Shown in pieces: positions 1 through 10,206 of a stretch of 64,000 nucleotides of DNA. This DNA is from Rhizobium sp. R711 (GTDB lineage Bacteria > Pseudomonadota > Alphaproteobacteria > Rhizobiales > Rhizobiaceae). The position numbers and the translations under genes are program-made. Under the pieces are notes generated by a model. It did not search any database. It was not told the origin of the DNA and was given only the letters and a program-made list of their open reading frames with translations. Location of the stretch: positions 56,074-120,073 of the forward strand of contig NZ_LOKZ01000008.1 of the NCBI RefSeq assembly GCF_002211365.1. Direction: 5' to 3'. Each line of letters begins with the position of its first letter. Position 1 is the first letter of the stretch.

Positions 1-1629
1 GCCCATCGATTCCACGAAGACTTCGTGCTGCAGGAGCTGCGTGCGCACCTTCTGCGGATCGGCGGTCGGCTTGTCGACCTTGTTGATCGCCACGATGATC
101 GGAACACCAGCCGCCTTGGCGTGGTTGATCGATTCAATCGTCTGCGGCATGACGCTGTCATCAGCTGCAACGACCAGGATCGCGATGTCGGTCGCCTGCG
201 CACCGCGGGCACGCATTGCCGTAAAGGCGGCGTGGCCGGGGGTGTCGATGAAGGTGATCTTCTGACCGTTCTGCTCGACCTGATAGGCGCCGATATGCTG
301 CGTGATACCACCGGCTTCGCCAGCAACCACATTGGCATGACGGATGGCGTCGAGCAGCGAGGTCTTGCCGTGGTCGACGTGGCCCATGATGGTCACAACA
401 GGCGGACGCGAAACGCGATCGCCCTCATCGTCGGCAACGTTGAAGATGCCAAGTTCGACGTCGGATTCAGAAACGCGCTTGACTGTGTGGCCGAATTCGC
501 CAGCAATGAGTTCAGCAAGGTCGGCGTCGATGACGTCGCCCGGCTTCATCATTTGGCCTTCCTTCATCAGGTACTTGATGACATCGACCGCGCGTTCGGA
601 CATGCGCTGCGACAGTTCCTGGATGGTAATGGTCTCCGGCAGAACGACTTCTCGCGAAATCTTCTCGCGGGTTTCCTGCATCTGGCTGCGGCGGAACTTC
701 TCCTGACGACGGCGCATTGCCGAGAGCGAACGGCCGCGTGCACTGTCTTCATCCTCGCTTGCGGTCGTGATCGTCAGCTTTCCGCGGCGACGATCCTCCT
801 CACCCTTGGGGCGAGTCGTCACCGGCTTTGCGGGCTCGGGACGAACGACACGACCACGAACCGGCGCGCCGCCACGCGGCGCAGAGCGATCGTCGTCGTC
901 AGAGTCGCGACGACCGCGTCCAGCTGGCGCAACTGCGCCAGGTGCCGGGCGTGCCACGGCCGGAGATGGCGCAGCATCCGGACGGCGCGCGACGGGCGCA
1001 GCCGGCTGAACGCGCGGCGCCTCAGTGCGTTGCTCGACAACAGCAGGTGCTGCTGGGGCAGTCGGAGCGGCGGCGGCTTCAGCGGCCCGAGCAGCAGCTT
1101 CTTCCGCAGCGCGGCGCTTGGCTTCCTCAACCTCAGCGGCTTGGCGTACGGCTTCTTCCGCGGCGCGGCGCTTTTCTTCCTCGGCGCGGCGAACCGCATC
1201 CTCGGCATCGCGAACCTGTGCCATGGCGAGCGCGCGGCGGCGCGCATCCATTTCCTCAGGCGACAGATGGTTCAGGACCACCGGACGGGGGCGATCCTGC
1301 TGACGCGGAGGCTGAGAAGAAGGCTGCTGCGGACGCGACTGCTGGCCGCCCGTCGGCTGAATGCGCGGCTGTGGCGCCTGCGGCGCGCGCGGCTGGTGCA
1401 CGCTCGGAGCTGCTTCGGCACGAACCGGAGCGCTGGAGCCTACGGGGGTGATCGGGCGCTCGTCCTCCGGACGCATCGGACGCCGCTTGCGGGTCTCGAC
1501 AACGACCGCCTTGGTGCGGCCGCGGCCCATATCCTGGCGCACGGTGCCCTGGCTCATTCCCGACGGCTTCAGGGTCAAAGTCTTCTTGCCCGGTCCGTTC
1601 AGTGTCTTGTCGTCATTGCTATCGGTCAT
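1..1629 (-). CDS. infB: Translation initiation factor IF-2 (C-terminus beyond window)
   Basis: The GTPase that brings initiator tRNA to the 30S subunit. The first 543 residues are in the window; the gene runs off the left edge. It opens [16 protein letters not shown], followed by a long basic, Ala/Glu/Arg-rich linker typical of alphaproteobacterial IF-2. The GTPase P-loop GHVDHGKT is at about residues 416-423 (codons near 361-384), preceded by VTIM. The ATG at 1627-1629 follows the ylxR-like gene on the same strand by 102 bp, as in the conserved rimP-nusA-ylxR-infB order. The family assignment is certain; only the end is missing. Confidence 0.97.
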   Translation of the reverse strand, partial: MTDSNDDKTLNGPGKKTLTLKPSGMSQGTVRQDMGRGRTKAVVVETRKRRPMRPEDERPITPVGSSAPVRAEAAPSVHQPRAPQAPQPRIQPTGGQQSRPQQPSSQPPRQQDRPRPVVLNHLSPEEMDARRRALAMAQVRDAEDAVRRAEEEKRRAAEEAVRQAAEVEEAKRRAAEEAAARAAEAAAAPTAPAAPAVVEQRTEAPRVQPAAPVARRPDAAPSPAVARPAPGAVAPAGRGRRDSDDDDRSAPRGGAPVRGRVVRPEPAKPVTTRPKGEEDRRRGKLTITTASEDEDSARGRSLSAMRRRQEKFRRSQMQETREKISREVVLPETITIQELSQRMSERAVDVIKYLMKEGQMMKPGDVIDADLAELIAGEFGHTVKRVSESDVELGIFNVADDEGDRVSRPPVVTIMGHVDHGKTSLLDAIRHANVVAGEAGGITQHIGAYQVEQNGQKITFIDTPGHAAFTAMRARGAQATDIAILVVAADDSVMPQTIESINHAKAAGVPIIVAINKVDKPTADPQKVRTQLLQHEVFVESMG

Positions 1630-1731
1630 TCGTTCCCGTTCCTTCGGACAGGGAGCGATGACGTCATCAGACCCTGTCGTTCAAATACTGTCGATCAATG
1701 ATGTAGCAGCCGGCCGATGCCGGTGACCGTA

Positions 1732-2421
1732 TCATTGTTTTTGCCGGCCAGCGCCGCCCGGTGCCCGGGACTGACCGCCACTACGGTACTGTTCGAGCAT
1801 CTTTGCGCGCTTCACTACACCCTCACCCGCCTGCCCTGCAAGCACTGCAGCATGGATAAAAGCGTTCTGGCCCATCACCCCTTCCATTTCGTCCTCCGAG
1901 AAGAGACGGAAGGAAGGTATTTCTTCCTCGGTTTCCATTCCGAGATGCCAAGCCTTGCGAGCCTGGTCTATCTTTCTCACGCCATCCTCGGCGGCATTCG
2001 TTGCGTGGAACACTGCGATCGCGGCTCCACTCCTGACTGCGGCATCCACTTTCGCGGAACCCGTAACGAACTGGCCCGCCTTGCGAGCCATGTTCATCAT
2101 CTGCATCAACTGCTGTCCAAGCAGCGTCTCTACGGCTTGGCCAAGATCGGCCGCCGCCTTCACATCCGCTTTCAACGCGCGGGCGAAGAGCTTCTTCGCC
2201 ACCGCCTTGTCGACCAACGAGCGATCGACCTTGACCCAGCAGCCGCGTCCCGGAAGCTGTCGCTTCAGGTCGGCGATGACAGTCCCATCCGGAGCGGCAA
2301 CGAAGCGGATCAGCTCATCCGGCGATCCGCTTTCGCGCGTCACGATGCACATGCGACCATTCACGTCATATCCTGCAAGATCGTCGTCCTCAGGAGAAAC
2401 GGTCGGCTCACGCGCGGACAT
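1732..2421 (-). CDS. YlxR (DUF448) - L7Ae-like RNA-binding protein
   Basis: 229 aa. The N-terminal half has the YlxR/DUF448 signature (RMCIVTRESGSPDELIRFV, then GRGCWVKVDRSLV). The C-terminal half (about residues 100-190, LLGQQLMQMMNMARKAGQFVTG) resembles the L7Ae/L30e RNA-binding fold, a fusion usual in alphaproteobacteria, where many bacteria carry only the short YlxR. The start codon overlaps the nusA stop by one base (TAATG), indicating translational coupling. The position between nusA and infB is conserved. The role is in RNA binding and transcription-translation coupling, inferred from family and context; the exact function is not settled. Confidence 0.9.
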   Translation of the reverse strand: MSAREPTVSPEDDDLAGYDVNGRMCIVTRESGSPDELIRFVAAPDGTVIADLKRQLPGRGCWVKVDRSLVDKAVAKKLFARALKADVKAAADLGQAVETLLGQQLMQMMNMARKAGQFVTGSAKVDAAVRSGAAIAVFHATNAAEDGVRKIDQARKAWHLGMETEEEIPSFRLFSEDEMEGVMGQNAFIHAAVLAGQAGEGVVKRAKMLEQYRSGGQSRAPGGAGRQKQ

Positions 2422-4025
2422 TATACTTCCTGCTCGGCCTCGGGAGCTTCTTCAGCTTCCGCGTCCTTGGCGAGGTCTTCTTCGGTGATCCAGCCAGCCG
2501 CGAGGCGAGCCTGGACGACCATCTGCTCAGCCTCGACGCGCGAAACGTCGAACTTCGAGAACAGGCCTTCGAATTTCTTGGTCTCGCCGTTCTTGCGCTC
2601 GCTCCAGCCAACGAGATCGTCAGCGGCGCAGCCGGCGAAGTCCTCGAGCGTCTTGATGCTGTCTTCGCCGAGCGCGACCATCATCTGTGCGGTCATGCCG
2701 TCGATCTGGCGCAGTTCGTCGGAAACGCCGAGCGCCTTTCGCTTTTCGTCCATTTCGGCTTCCAGGCGCTCCAGATATTCGCGGGCACGCGTCTGGATTT
2801 CCTGTGCCGTGTCTTCGTCAAAACCGTCGATTGAGGCAATTTCGTCAAGGTCGACATAGGCAAGCTCTTCGACTGCCGCAAAACCTTCCGAGGCCAGAAC
2901 CTGACCGACCATTTCGTCAACGTCGAGCGAATCCATGAACAGGTTGGTGCGCTCGTTGAATTCTTTCTGACGGCGTTCCGACTCTTCGGCTTCCGTCATG
3001 ATGTCGATATCCCAGCCGGTCAGCTGCGATGCCAGGCGGACGTTCTGGCCGCGGCGGCCGATGGCCAGCGACAGCTGCTCGTCGGGAACCACGACTTCAA
3101 TGCGCTCTGCATCCTCGTCGAGAACAACCTTGGCGACTTCAGCCGGCTGCAGGGCGTTGACGACGAAGGTCGCCGGGTCCTGCGACCACGGAATGATGTC
3201 GATCTTTTCGCCCTGAAGCTCGCCGACGACGGCCTGAACGCGAGAACCGCGCATACCGACGCAAGCGCCGACCGGATCGATCGAGCTGTCGTTCGAGATC
3301 ACGGCGATCTTGGCGCGCGAACCCGGATCGCGGGCAACCGACTTCACCTGGATGATGCCGTCGTAGATTTCCGGCACTTCCATGGTGAAGAGCTTGACCA
3401 TGAACTGCGGATGCGTGCGCGACAGGAAGATCTGCGGGCCGCGCTGTTCACGACGAACATCATATACGTATGCGCGGACGCGATCGCCATAGCGGACGTT
3501 TTCGCGCGGGATCATTTCGTCGCGACGGATGATGCCTTCGCCACGGCCGAGGTCGACGATGACGTTGCCGTATTCGACGCGCTTGACGGTGCCGTTGACG
3601 ATTTCGCCGACGCGGTCCTTGAACTCGTCGAACTGGCGGTCACGCTCGGCTTCGCGAACCTTCTGGACGATGACCTGCTTGGCGGATTGGGCAGCGATAC
3701 GGCCGAAATCCATCGGCGGCAGCGGATCGGCAATGAAATCGCCAAGCGCTGCGTCCGGGTTGCGGTCGCGGGCCAGCTCAAGCGGAATCTGGGTCGAATA
3801 GTCTTCAGCCTTGTCGACAACTTCGAGCAGACGCTGAAGACGGATTTCCCCGGTCTTCGGGTTGATGTCGGCGCGGATGTTGGACTCGGTGCCGTAGCGG
3901 GAGCGCGCTGCCTTCTGGATCGCGTCCGCCATTGCGGCAAGCACGATCTCGCGGTCGATGACCTTTTCGCGCGCCACTGCATCTGCGATCTGCAGAAGTT
4001 CGAGCCGGTTCGCACTGACTGCCAT
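2421..4025 (-). CDS. nusA: Transcription termination/antitermination factor NusA
   Basis: 534 aa. It has an N-terminal RNAP-binding domain ([17 protein letters not shown]), an S1 domain ([20 protein letters not shown]), two KH domains ([33 protein letters not shown]), two C-terminal helix-hairpin-helix AR-like repeats (about 360-510) and an acidic tail [13 protein letters not shown] 4023-4025 was preferred over an upstream in-frame codon because GGAGAG precedes it and the family begins MAVSANR. It modulates pausing, termination and antitermination, and in Escherichia coli it autoregulates this operon; the leader terminator at 4737-4769 would suit that, but this is inference. Confidence 0.97.
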   Translation of the reverse strand: MAVSANRLELLQIADAVAREKVIDREIVLAAMADAIQKAARSRYGTESNIRADINPKTGEIRLQRLLEVVDKAEDYSTQIPLELARDRNPDAALGDFIADPLPPMDFGRIAAQSAKQVIVQKVREAERDRQFDEFKDRVGEIVNGTVKRVEYGNVIVDLGRGEGIIRRDEMIPRENVRYGDRVRAYVYDVRREQRGPQIFLSRTHPQFMVKLFTMEVPEIYDGIIQVKSVARDPGSRAKIAVISNDSSIDPVGACVGMRGSRVQAVVGELQGEKIDIIPWSQDPATFVVNALQPAEVAKVVLDEDAERIEVVVPDEQLSLAIGRRGQNVRLASQLTGWDIDIMTEAEESERRQKEFNERTNLFMDSLDVDEMVGQVLASEGFAAVEELAYVDLDEIASIDGFDEDTAQEIQTRAREYLERLEAEMDEKRKALGVSDELRQIDGMTAQMMVALGEDSIKTLEDFAGCAADDLVGWSERKNGETKKFEGLFSKFDVSRVEAEQMVVQARLAAGWITEEDLAKDAEAEEAPEAEQEV

Positions 4026-4085
4026 TGTCTTTTCTCTCCGTCTAGACGTCCCGGGTTCCCGTCCCTGGAGCCACAAGTTGATCGG

Positions 4086-4691
4086 TTATTCTTCGTCTTC
4101 CGCTTCGTTCTGGTTCGCGGCCTCTGCCTTCGCCAGCTTGTCGGCGCGCAGCGCATCACGGATCAGATCGTCGGTCAGAATGAGCTTCGCATCGCTGAGC
4201 GCAGTGAAAGGGATGACAACCTTCTGCTCTTCGCCATAGGCAACCTGGTCACGCTCGAGCGTGAAACCGTCCGCATCGCTCTCCACGATCTTGCCGCGGA
4301 AGCGCTTGCGGCTGCCGATCATGATCGACGTCTCGCACTTCAAAAGGTGTCCCTGCCAGCGGGTGAAATCCGATTTCCGCACCAACGGACGATCGATACC
4401 CGGCGAAGACACCTCGAGATGATACTCCCGATCGATCGGATCTTCCACATCCAGAACCGGAGAAATGGCCATCGAGACCGCCTCGCAGTCCTCCACAGTC
4501 ATCGTTCCGTCGTTGCGCTCGGCCATGATCTGGAGGGTTGCGCCGTTCTGATTGAGCATCCGCACGCGGGTCAGGCGAAACCCGAGATCCACCAATACAG
4601 GCTCGATAATGTCGGCAAGACGCTGGTCGAGACCGGTTTCGGTGATCAGCCGCGGCTCAAGTTCATTGTCTGCTTTCGTCGGATCCGACAA
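4086..4691 (-). CDS. rimP: Ribosome maturation factor RimP
   Basis: 201 aa from a TTG start (codon 4689-4691), chosen because GCTAGGAG lies 8 nt upstream and the protein then begins [15 protein letters not shown] as in other rhizobia. A longer in-frame extension to 4784 would have to read through the leader terminator region. The conserved core [17 protein letters not shown], the [18 protein letters not shown] segment and an acidic C-terminus are present. RimP assists 30S subunit maturation. It is the first gene of the rimP-nusA-ylxR-infB operon, divergent from the MFS gene at 4918. Confidence 0.93.
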   Translation of the reverse strand: MSDPTKADNELEPRLITETGLDQRLADIIEPVLVDLGFRLTRVRMLNQNGATLQIMAERNDGTMTVEDCEAVSMAISPVLDVEDPIDREYHLEVSSPGIDRPLVRKSDFTRWQGHLLKCETSIMIGSRKRFRGKIVESDADGFTLERDQVAYGEEQKVVIPFTALSDAKLILTDDLIRDALRADKLAKAEAANQNEAEDEE

Positions 4692-4736
4692 GCGATGCGC
4701 TCCTAGCAATTTCATGCATTTTGGGTGATCGCGGTA

Positions 4737-4769
4737 ATAAAAAAGAGCGGGTCCTTGCGGCCCACTCTT
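4737..4769 (-). terminator. Leader terminator (putative attenuator) of the rimP-nusA-infB operon
   Basis: On the minus strand the RNA reads AAGAGUGGGCC, loop GCAA, GGACCCGCUCUU, followed at once by a run of U (six A on the plus strand, 4739-4744). One G-U pair and one bulged A interrupt an otherwise continuous stem. It lies about 45 bp upstream of the rimP start. No minus-strand gene lies upstream that it could terminate, because the next gene, at 4918, is divergent. A terminator inside a leader suggests attenuation; that role is inference. Confidence 0.7.
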
Positions 4770-4917
4770 CATCAAAACGATCAAGATTTGAGAGCCATAT
4801 AGGCCGGTTTTTCCGAAATTGCAAGCTCCGTCGCCAACGTTCCGGATGCGCCCCGGCGCTAGCCAGAGGCATCTTGCGCCATATATTGGTTTCGAGGGAC
4901 CGGCATCGGGAGGGATC

Positions 4918-6549
4918 GTGCCTTACACTTCGTCGACACTGGCGCCGTTGCGGCACGAAACCTACCGGACGATCTGGTTTGCAAGCCTCGCCTCGAATTT
5001 CGGCGGATTGATCCAGGCGGTCGGCGCCGCCTGGATGATGACGACCATCACGGCATCGGAGAATATGGTCGCGCTGGTGCAGACATCGACGGCGTTGCCG
5101 ATCATGCTTTTTTCGCTCGTGTCTGGCGCCCTTGCCGACAGCTTCGACCGGCGCCGGGTGATGCTGACGGCGCAATACTTCATGCTTGCCGTTTCGGCGC
5201 TACTTAGCATCTCGGCCTATTTCGGCTGGCTTTCGCCGTGGCTGCTCCTCTTCTTCACGTTTCTGATCGGATGCGGCACAGCGCTAAACAATCCGTCCTG
5301 GCAGGCCTCAGTCGGCGATATGGTCCCGCGTGCGGATCTGCCGGGCGCCGTCACGCTCAACAGCGTCGGCTTCAACATCACCCGCAGCGTCGGCCCGGCG
5401 ATCGGTGGTGTCATCGTCGCTGCCGCCGGCGCCGCGGCGGCGTTTGCCGTTAACACACTGAGCTATTTCGCACTGATCTATGCCCTGATGCGCTGGAAAC
5501 CGAGCTTGCCGACCTCCACCCTGCCGCGGGAGACGCTCGGCAGCGCGGTGTTTGCTGGCCTTCGTTATGTGTCGATGTCGCCCAACCTGCAGAAAGTGCT
5601 GCTGCGCGGTCTCATCTTCGGGATCAGTGCCAGCTCGATACTCGCTTTGCTGCCGATCGTGGCGATCAACCTCGTTGTCGGCGGCCCGTTGACCTATGGC
5701 CTCATGCTCGGCTCCTTTGGTATTGGCGCGATCGGCGGCGCGATGCTGAATGATTGGCTGCGCGAACGCTTTTCGAGCGAAACGATCGTGCGTATCTCCT
5801 TCGCCGGTTTTGCACTGAGCGCCGCGATCGCCGCCTTCAGCCCGATTGCCGCGCTGACCTGTGCTGGATTGGTGATATCGGGCGCTTGCTGGGTATTGGC
5901 GCTTTCGCTGTTTAATACGATCGTGCAGCTGTCGACGCCGCGCTGGGTCGTCGGTCGCGCGCTGTCGCTCTATCAGACGGTGACCTTTGGCGGCATTGCG
6001 GGCGGCAGCTGGATCTGGGGCGTGGCCGCCGACCGTTACGGTGTCTCCAACGCCCTGCTGATCTCCGCCGTTGTCATGCTCTTCGGCATCGTCGTCGGGC
6101 TGCGCTTCGCCATGCCGGCCTTTGCCTCACTCAACCTCGACCCGCTGAACCGCTTCACCGAACCGGCGCTCGGTCTCGATATTACGCCACGCAGCGGCCC
6201 GATCGTCGTCCAGATCGACTACGAAATCGCTGATGCGGATGTTCGCGAGTTTCTGGCACTGATGGGCGAGCGGCGGCGTATTCGCCTTCGCGATGGCGCC
6301 CGCAATTGGGCGCTGATGCGCGACCTCGAAAAGCCAGGCCGATGGACCGAGACCTACCACACGCCGACCTGGGTCGAATACATCAGACACAATCAACGCC
6401 GCACCCAGGCCGATGCGGAAAACATCGAACGGTTGCGCGATCTCCACCGCGGCAAGGACCTACCGCAGGTGCACCGGCTGATCGAGCGTCAGGCTATTCC
6501 TCCCAATGACGACGTCTTCTACAAGGCGCCGATCGACCTGCACCATTGA
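4918..6549 (+). CDS. MFS transporter, MFS_3/EntS-like family
   Basis: 543 aa from GTG 4918 (GGGAGGG directly upstream); an ATG at 4819 would add an unconserved 33-residue tail. About twelve hydrophobic segments span residues 15-400. The MFS signature in the loop after helix 2 is [16 protein letters not shown], and [17 protein letters not shown] is in the second half. The roughly 130-residue soluble C-terminus ([21 protein letters not shown]) resembles the antibiotic-monooxygenase-like tail of the PF05977 MFS_3 transporters. The substrate is unknown; EntS of this group exports siderophore. It ends 8 bp before the GNAT gene, so the two are probably co-transcribed. Confidence 0.88.
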   Translation: MPYTSSTLAPLRHETYRTIWFASLASNFGGLIQAVGAAWMMTTITASENMVALVQTSTALPIMLFSLVSGALADSFDRRRVMLTAQYFMLAVSALLSISAYFGWLSPWLLLFFTFLIGCGTALNNPSWQASVGDMVPRADLPGAVTLNSVGFNITRSVGPAIGGVIVAAAGAAAAFAVNTLSYFALIYALMRWKPSLPTSTLPRETLGSAVFAGLRYVSMSPNLQKVLLRGLIFGISASSILALLPIVAINLVVGGPLTYGLMLGSFGIGAIGGAMLNDWLRERFSSETIVRISFAGFALSAAIAAFSPIAALTCAGLVISGACWVLALSLFNTIVQLSTPRWVVGRALSLYQTVTFGGIAGGSWIWGVAADRYGVSNALLISAVVMLFGIVVGLRFAMPAFASLNLDPLNRFTEPALGLDITPRSGPIVVQIDYEIADADVREFLALMGERRRIRLRDGARNWALMRDLEKPGRWTETYHTPTWVEYIRHNQRRTQADAENIERLRDLHRGKDLPQVHRLIERQAIPPNDDVFYKAPIDLHH

Positions 6550-6557
6550 GGCAAGTC

Positions 6558-7052
6558 ATGCGTTCCTTTCGCCCTGCCCGTTCTTCCGATCTGCCTGATA
6601 TCATCGACCTGCTTGCCGACGACGATCTAGGAGCGACGCGCGAGATCGTCTCGGATCCGCCGGATGCCAGGTATGTCGCAGCATTCGCGGCGATCGAGGC
6701 CGATCCCAACCAGTTGCTGGCCGTCGCCGTCAATGAGCGCGATCGCGTCGTCGGCTGCCTGCAGCTGACCTTCATTCCCGGTCTGTCGCGGACTGGCATG
6801 TGGCGCGGACAGATCGAAAGCGTGCGCATCGCTAGGGACGCCCGAGGGTCGGGCCTTGGCTCCGATTTCATCGAATGGGCGGTGGCGCGCTGCGCCGAGC
6901 GCGGTTGCGGCCTGGTACAATTGACCTCCGACAAATCGCGGACGGAGTCGATCCGCTTCTACGAGAAGCTGGGGTTCGTCGCGAGCCACCAAGGCCTGAA
7001 GCGCGCCGTCCAGACTTACTTCAACCTGCCGATCATCGACGCCTCGGGATAA
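6558..7052 (+). CDS. GNAT family N-acetyltransferase
   Basis: 164 aa. The acetyl-CoA binding motif A is VRIARDARGSGLGSDFIEWA (a variant of R/Q-x-x-G-x-G/A), with the C-terminal motif B IRFYEKLGFVASHQGLKR. ATG 6558 has GAGG 6 nt upstream; that ribosome site overlaps the stop codon of the MFS gene, indicating coupling. The acceptor substrate is unknown. Its 3' end overlaps the convergent lytic transglycosylase gene by 37 bp (7016-7052). Confidence 0.85.
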   Translation: MRSFRPARSSDLPDIIDLLADDDLGATREIVSDPPDARYVAAFAAIEADPNQLLAVAVNERDRVVGCLQLTFIPGLSRTGMWRGQIESVRIARDARGSGLGSDFIEWAVARCAERGCGLVQLTSDKSRTESIRFYEKLGFVASHQGLKRAVQTYFNLPIIDASG

Positions 7053-8269
7053 CAGGTCGGCTTTATGCCGTTCTTTTCCTGCCACTGGCCAATGGACCGG
7101 CGCGTCTTGTAGCCCGGCAGCCCGTCGGAGCCGCCGACATCATATCCCTTTTTCTCCAAGGCCTTCTGCATGGCCGCCACGTCGGAACGCAGCATCTTGC
7201 CGACATCGCCCCACGGCCCCTGGAAGGCGCCCGAACCATAGGCGATCCGATCCGCGAGATTGCCGATATAGAGCGCATAAAGATCGGAGTTGTTGTATTC
7301 CTTGATCACGTAGAAGTTCGGCGTGACCACGAATTCCGGTCCGTCGCGGCCCGCCGGGACGAGCATCATGCCGGATGCCTTGCCTTCGTCGGAGGGGAAG
7401 GCTTTGCCCGATATGCGCGTGATGCCAAGCGAGGCCCAATGCGATACGGGCTTGGCGAGATCCGGCCCCTCCTGAGCACAGGAAACCTGATCGGGAATCG
7501 TGACTTCATAGCCCCAGCTACGACGGCGCTGCCAGCCCTTCTGGGCCAGGAAGTTGGCAATCGAGGCAAGTGTGTCGGGTACAGACGTCCAGATATTGGG
7601 ATGGCCGTCACCATCGAAATCGACGGCATACTTGAGGTAGCTGGTGGGCATGAACTGCGGCTGACCGAGCGCACCGGCAGACGACCCCTTGAATTCAGCC
7701 GGCGTTGCGTCGCCGCGATCGATGATGTGCAGGGCAGCAAGAAGTTCGGTGCGGAACATTTCCTTGCGCGTCGACATGAAAGCCTTGGTCGCCAGCACTT
7801 CGATTGCCGAGTTCGGAATCTTGGCGGCACCGAACCCCGTTTCGCGCCCCCAGACGGCCAGCACGATCGAACCGGGAACGCCGTAGGTCCTTTCGATCTT
7901 TCTCAGCGCCGAGGCATATTGCGAGGCAAAGCCTCGGCCGGTGGCGGCCAGCCGCGCCAACCGGTCCTCATTGAAATAGGGACCTGGGGATGAAAATTCG
8001 GCCTGAGTCTGCTTCTGCTGCTTCGGCGGCGGGAAGCCGGGAGGCGCGAGATCAGTCAGGTCCCAATTGAGTTCGACGCCCGCAAAGGATGCGCGAAACG
8101 CCCGCTCCGAAATGCCGTTCTTCTGCGCTTCGGGCCAGAGGTCGGTCTGCACCCATTTCTCGAACTGCGCCTCGACATCGGGCTTGGACGCTGAAAGCGC
8201 CGGCCCGCATGACAGCGTCAGCAGCGCTGCCGTCGCGATCAAAAGGCGGCCGAAAATGCGCTTGCTCAT
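7016..8269 (-). CDS. Lytic murein transglycosylase, MltB family with peptidoglycan-binding domain
   Basis: 417 aa. Signal peptide of about 26 residues (MSKRIFGRLLIATAALLTLS, then GPALSAS). The SLT_2/MltB catalytic core carries the acid residue in VWGRETGFGAAK, followed by GALGQPQFMPTSYLKYAVD and DGHPNIWTSVPDTLASIANF. The C-terminal PG_binding_1 domain (about 335-410) ends KTRRSIGQWQEKNGIKPT. It cleaves glycan strands to 1,6-anhydro-muropeptides in the periplasm. It starts 8 bp after recR; its GGGGA ribosome site sits at the recR stop codon, so recR and this gene form an operon. Confidence 0.93.
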   Translation of the reverse strand: MSKRIFGRLLIATAALLTLSCGPALSASKPDVEAQFEKWVQTDLWPEAQKNGISERAFRASFAGVELNWDLTDLAPPGFPPPKQQKQTQAEFSSPGPYFNEDRLARLAATGRGFASQYASALRKIERTYGVPGSIVLAVWGRETGFGAAKIPNSAIEVLATKAFMSTRKEMFRTELLAALHIIDRGDATPAEFKGSSAGALGQPQFMPTSYLKYAVDFDGDGHPNIWTSVPDTLASIANFLAQKGWQRRRSWGYEVTIPDQVSCAQEGPDLAKPVSHWASLGITRISGKAFPSDEGKASGMMLVPAGRDGPEFVVTPNFYVIKEYNNSDLYALYIGNLADRIAYGSGAFQGPWGDVGKMLRSDVAAMQKALEKKGYDVGGSDGLPGYKTRRSIGQWQEKNGIKPTCYPEASMIGRLK

Positions 8270-8277
8270 GCTTCCCC

Positions 8278-8883
8278 CTAGATTGCCGTGCGTGCCCTGA
8301 GCGCCGCCTGCAGCGTTCCTTCGTCGAGATAGTCGAGTTCGCCGCCGACCGGGACACCGTGGGCAAGGCGCGTAATCTTGACGTCCAGCCCGGTCAGCTG
8401 GTCGGTTATATAGTGTGCTGTCGTTTGCCCCTCGACAGTCGCATTGACCGCGATGATCAGCTCACGAATGCCGCCGGCAGTGACGCGCTCGATCAGGCCG
8501 CGAATGTTGAGGTCGTCGGGTCCAACCCCATCCAAGGGAGACAAGGTACCACCGAGGACATGATAGGCGGCGTTCAGCGCGCCGGCACGCTCCAGCGCCC
8601 AGAGGTCGGAAACATCTTCGACAACGATGATGACAGACTGGTCGCGGCGGTCGTCCGTGCAGACAGTGCAGGGATCCACCGTATCGACGTTGCCGCAACG
8701 CGAGCAGATCTTGACCTTGTCATAGGCCTCGCCCATCGCATTCGACAAAGGGCCGAGCAGCTGGTCCTTTTTCTTGATGAGATGCAGCGCAGCGCGGCGC
8801 GCGGAGCGCGGGCCGAGGCCCGGCACCTTCGCCAGCAGCTGGATCAGTTTTTCGATTTCGGGACCAGTGACTCGCTTTGCCAT
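8278..8883 (-). CDS. recR: Recombination mediator RecR
   Basis: 201 aa, full length. It has an N-terminal helix-hairpin-helix ([19 protein letters not shown]), a Cys4 zinc finger ([16 protein letters not shown], residues about 59-74) and a Toprim domain ([33 protein letters not shown]). With RecF and RecO it loads RecA on SSB-coated gaps. In many bacteria recR directly follows dnaX-ybaB. Here dnaX-ybaB lie on the same strand but about 3.1 kb away, with five unrelated genes between. Confidence 0.97.
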   Translation of the reverse strand: MAKRVTGPEIEKLIQLLAKVPGLGPRSARRAALHLIKKKDQLLGPLSNAMGEAYDKVKICSRCGNVDTVDPCTVCTDDRRDQSVIIVVEDVSDLWALERAGALNAAYHVLGGTLSPLDGVGPDDLNIRGLIERVTAGGIRELIIAVNATVEGQTTAHYITDQLTGLDVKITRLAHGVPVGGELDYLDEGTLQAALRARTAI

Positions 8884-8940
8884 GAGCGGTTATTAGCCCA
8901 TATGGTGCCAAAACGGAAACATGTTGGGAGTGCGGAGCGA

Positions 8941-9564
8941 ATGAAAATCCTCGCCGTCTGCATCGGCAGTGCCGAGCGCCTGCCCGGCAAGAGCTACAAG
9001 ACGGGCATCTACAAGCATCCGATCGGCGGCAATGTGCTTGTCGATGCCGAGGGGCTCGTCGGCGATGCAATCTGCAACCGGAAGCACCATGGCGGCGTCG
9101 ACCAGGCCATCTATCTCGAGGGGTCGCTGACGCTCGAGTGGTGGTCGAAGGAACTGGGACGAATCGTCGAGCCGGGCACGTTCGGAGAGAACATGGTGAT
9201 CGGCGGTCTCGATAACCGCATCGTCTCAGTCGGTGATCGATTCATAGCCGGCGATCTTGTTCTCGAGGTCACCAGCGCTCGTATCCCTTGCGCGACCTTT
9301 GCCGCCCGGATGGGCGACCCGCACTTCGCCAAGCGCTACACCAAAGCGGCGCGACCGGGCGTCTATTGCCGCGTTCTGAAAAATGGAGCGATCGCGGCCG
9401 GAATGCCAGTCGACCATCTCCCCTACGGCGGCGAAAAGGTCACGATGCCCGAGATGATCGCGACATTCGGCAAGACGCTCGCGACGCAAGACCGCAACCG
9501 CTATCTCTCGGCTCCGATCCATTACAAGCTCCGCAACATCCTGGAAGCGCAGGCAGAGGTCTAG
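8941..9564 (+). CDS. MOSC domain protein, YiiM-like
   Basis: 207 aa from ATG 8941. The MOSC core has the conserved cysteine (SARIPCATFAARMGDPHF) and the fold motif EGLVGDAICNRKHHGGVDQA, then a C-terminal 3-alpha-type tail. MOSC proteins handle molybdenum cofactor sulfur or reduce N-hydroxylated bases; YiiM of E. coli belongs to the latter group, so a role in detoxifying N-hydroxylated compounds is plausible but inferred. It is divergent from recR. Its TAG stop and that of the convergent hydrolase gene share a single CTAG palindrome (9561-9564). Confidence 0.85.
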   Translation: MKILAVCIGSAERLPGKSYKTGIYKHPIGGNVLVDAEGLVGDAICNRKHHGGVDQAIYLEGSLTLEWWSKELGRIVEPGTFGENMVIGGLDNRIVSVGDRFIAGDLVLEVTSARIPCATFAARMGDPHFAKRYTKAARPGVYCRVLKNGAIAAGMPVDHLPYGGEKVTMPEMIATFGKTLATQDRNRYLSAPIHYKLRNILEAQAEV

Positions 9565-10097
9565 CGCAAGCGCGCCTCAAGGGCTGCCAGAGCGGCCCTT
9601 CCCTGCGGCCACTCGCCAAGCCCGCTCGTCCCGTTGATGTGACCGCGGGCACCGATGTCCATGAATTCGCTGCCCCATCCATTGGCCGTGGTGCGCGCAT
9701 GGTTGAGCGAGCCGAAAGGGTCGTCGCTGCTAGCTATGACAAGGGATGCGAACGGGAGCGCACTTGCCGGTGGACTGGCAAAGCCGGCAGCCTCTGACGG
9801 AAAAGCCGGCGAAGACGGATCCGGGGGAGCGACCAGCAGAGCGCCACGGGCGCGATGCTTGCTCCGCCGAACCCAATGGGCAACGAGCAGACAGGAGAGG
9901 CTATGAGCGACGAGAACCGGTTCGGCCTTTGACTGTGCGACGGCACGGTCCAGCGCTGCAATCCAATCCTCAAGGTCTGGCTGATCCCAATTCGAGGGCG
10001 AAAAGCGCCGTAAGCGAGAATCGCTCGCCTCCCATCGGGATTGCCAGTGTGCTTCGCCAGACCCGCCGATGCCGGGCAAGGTAATGATATCTCGCAT
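9561..10097 (-). CDS. Small alpha/beta hydrolase, RBBP9/YdeN family
   Basis: 178 aa. Starts MRDIITLPGIGGSGEAHWQS at ATG 10095-10097, preceded by GGAAGG; longer in-frame reading is unsupported. It has the W-Q..LEDWIAALDRAV segment and nucleophile elbow AHSLSCLL (Ser in a H-S-L-S context), with late Asp (IASSDDPFG) and His (GARGHING) completing the triad. That is the family layout for RBBP9/YdeN serine hydrolases of about 180-200 aa. The substrate is unknown. Divergent from the Lrp gene. Confidence 0.85.
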   Translation of the reverse strand: MRDIITLPGIGGSGEAHWQSRWEASDSRLRRFSPSNWDQPDLEDWIAALDRAVAQSKAEPVLVAHSLSCLLVAHWVRRSKHRARGALLVAPPDPSSPAFPSEAAGFASPPASALPFASLVIASSDDPFGSLNHARTTANGWGSEFMDIGARGHINGTSGLGEWPQGRAALAALEARLR

Positions 10098-10206
10098 CGA
10101 TTCCTTCCTGTTGCTCGACGCGTAAGCTGCATGAGATAGTCGGCAACGGACATAGGAAATCATCGGACAAAATATCCTCCAGCCGATGAATTGAAGGCGA
10201 ACAATA

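Noticed and set aside
25..1701. Long plus-strand frame opposite infB
   Set aside because: The minus strand encodes IF-2 with its GTPase motif; the plus frame is a low-complexity shadow without a ribosome site.
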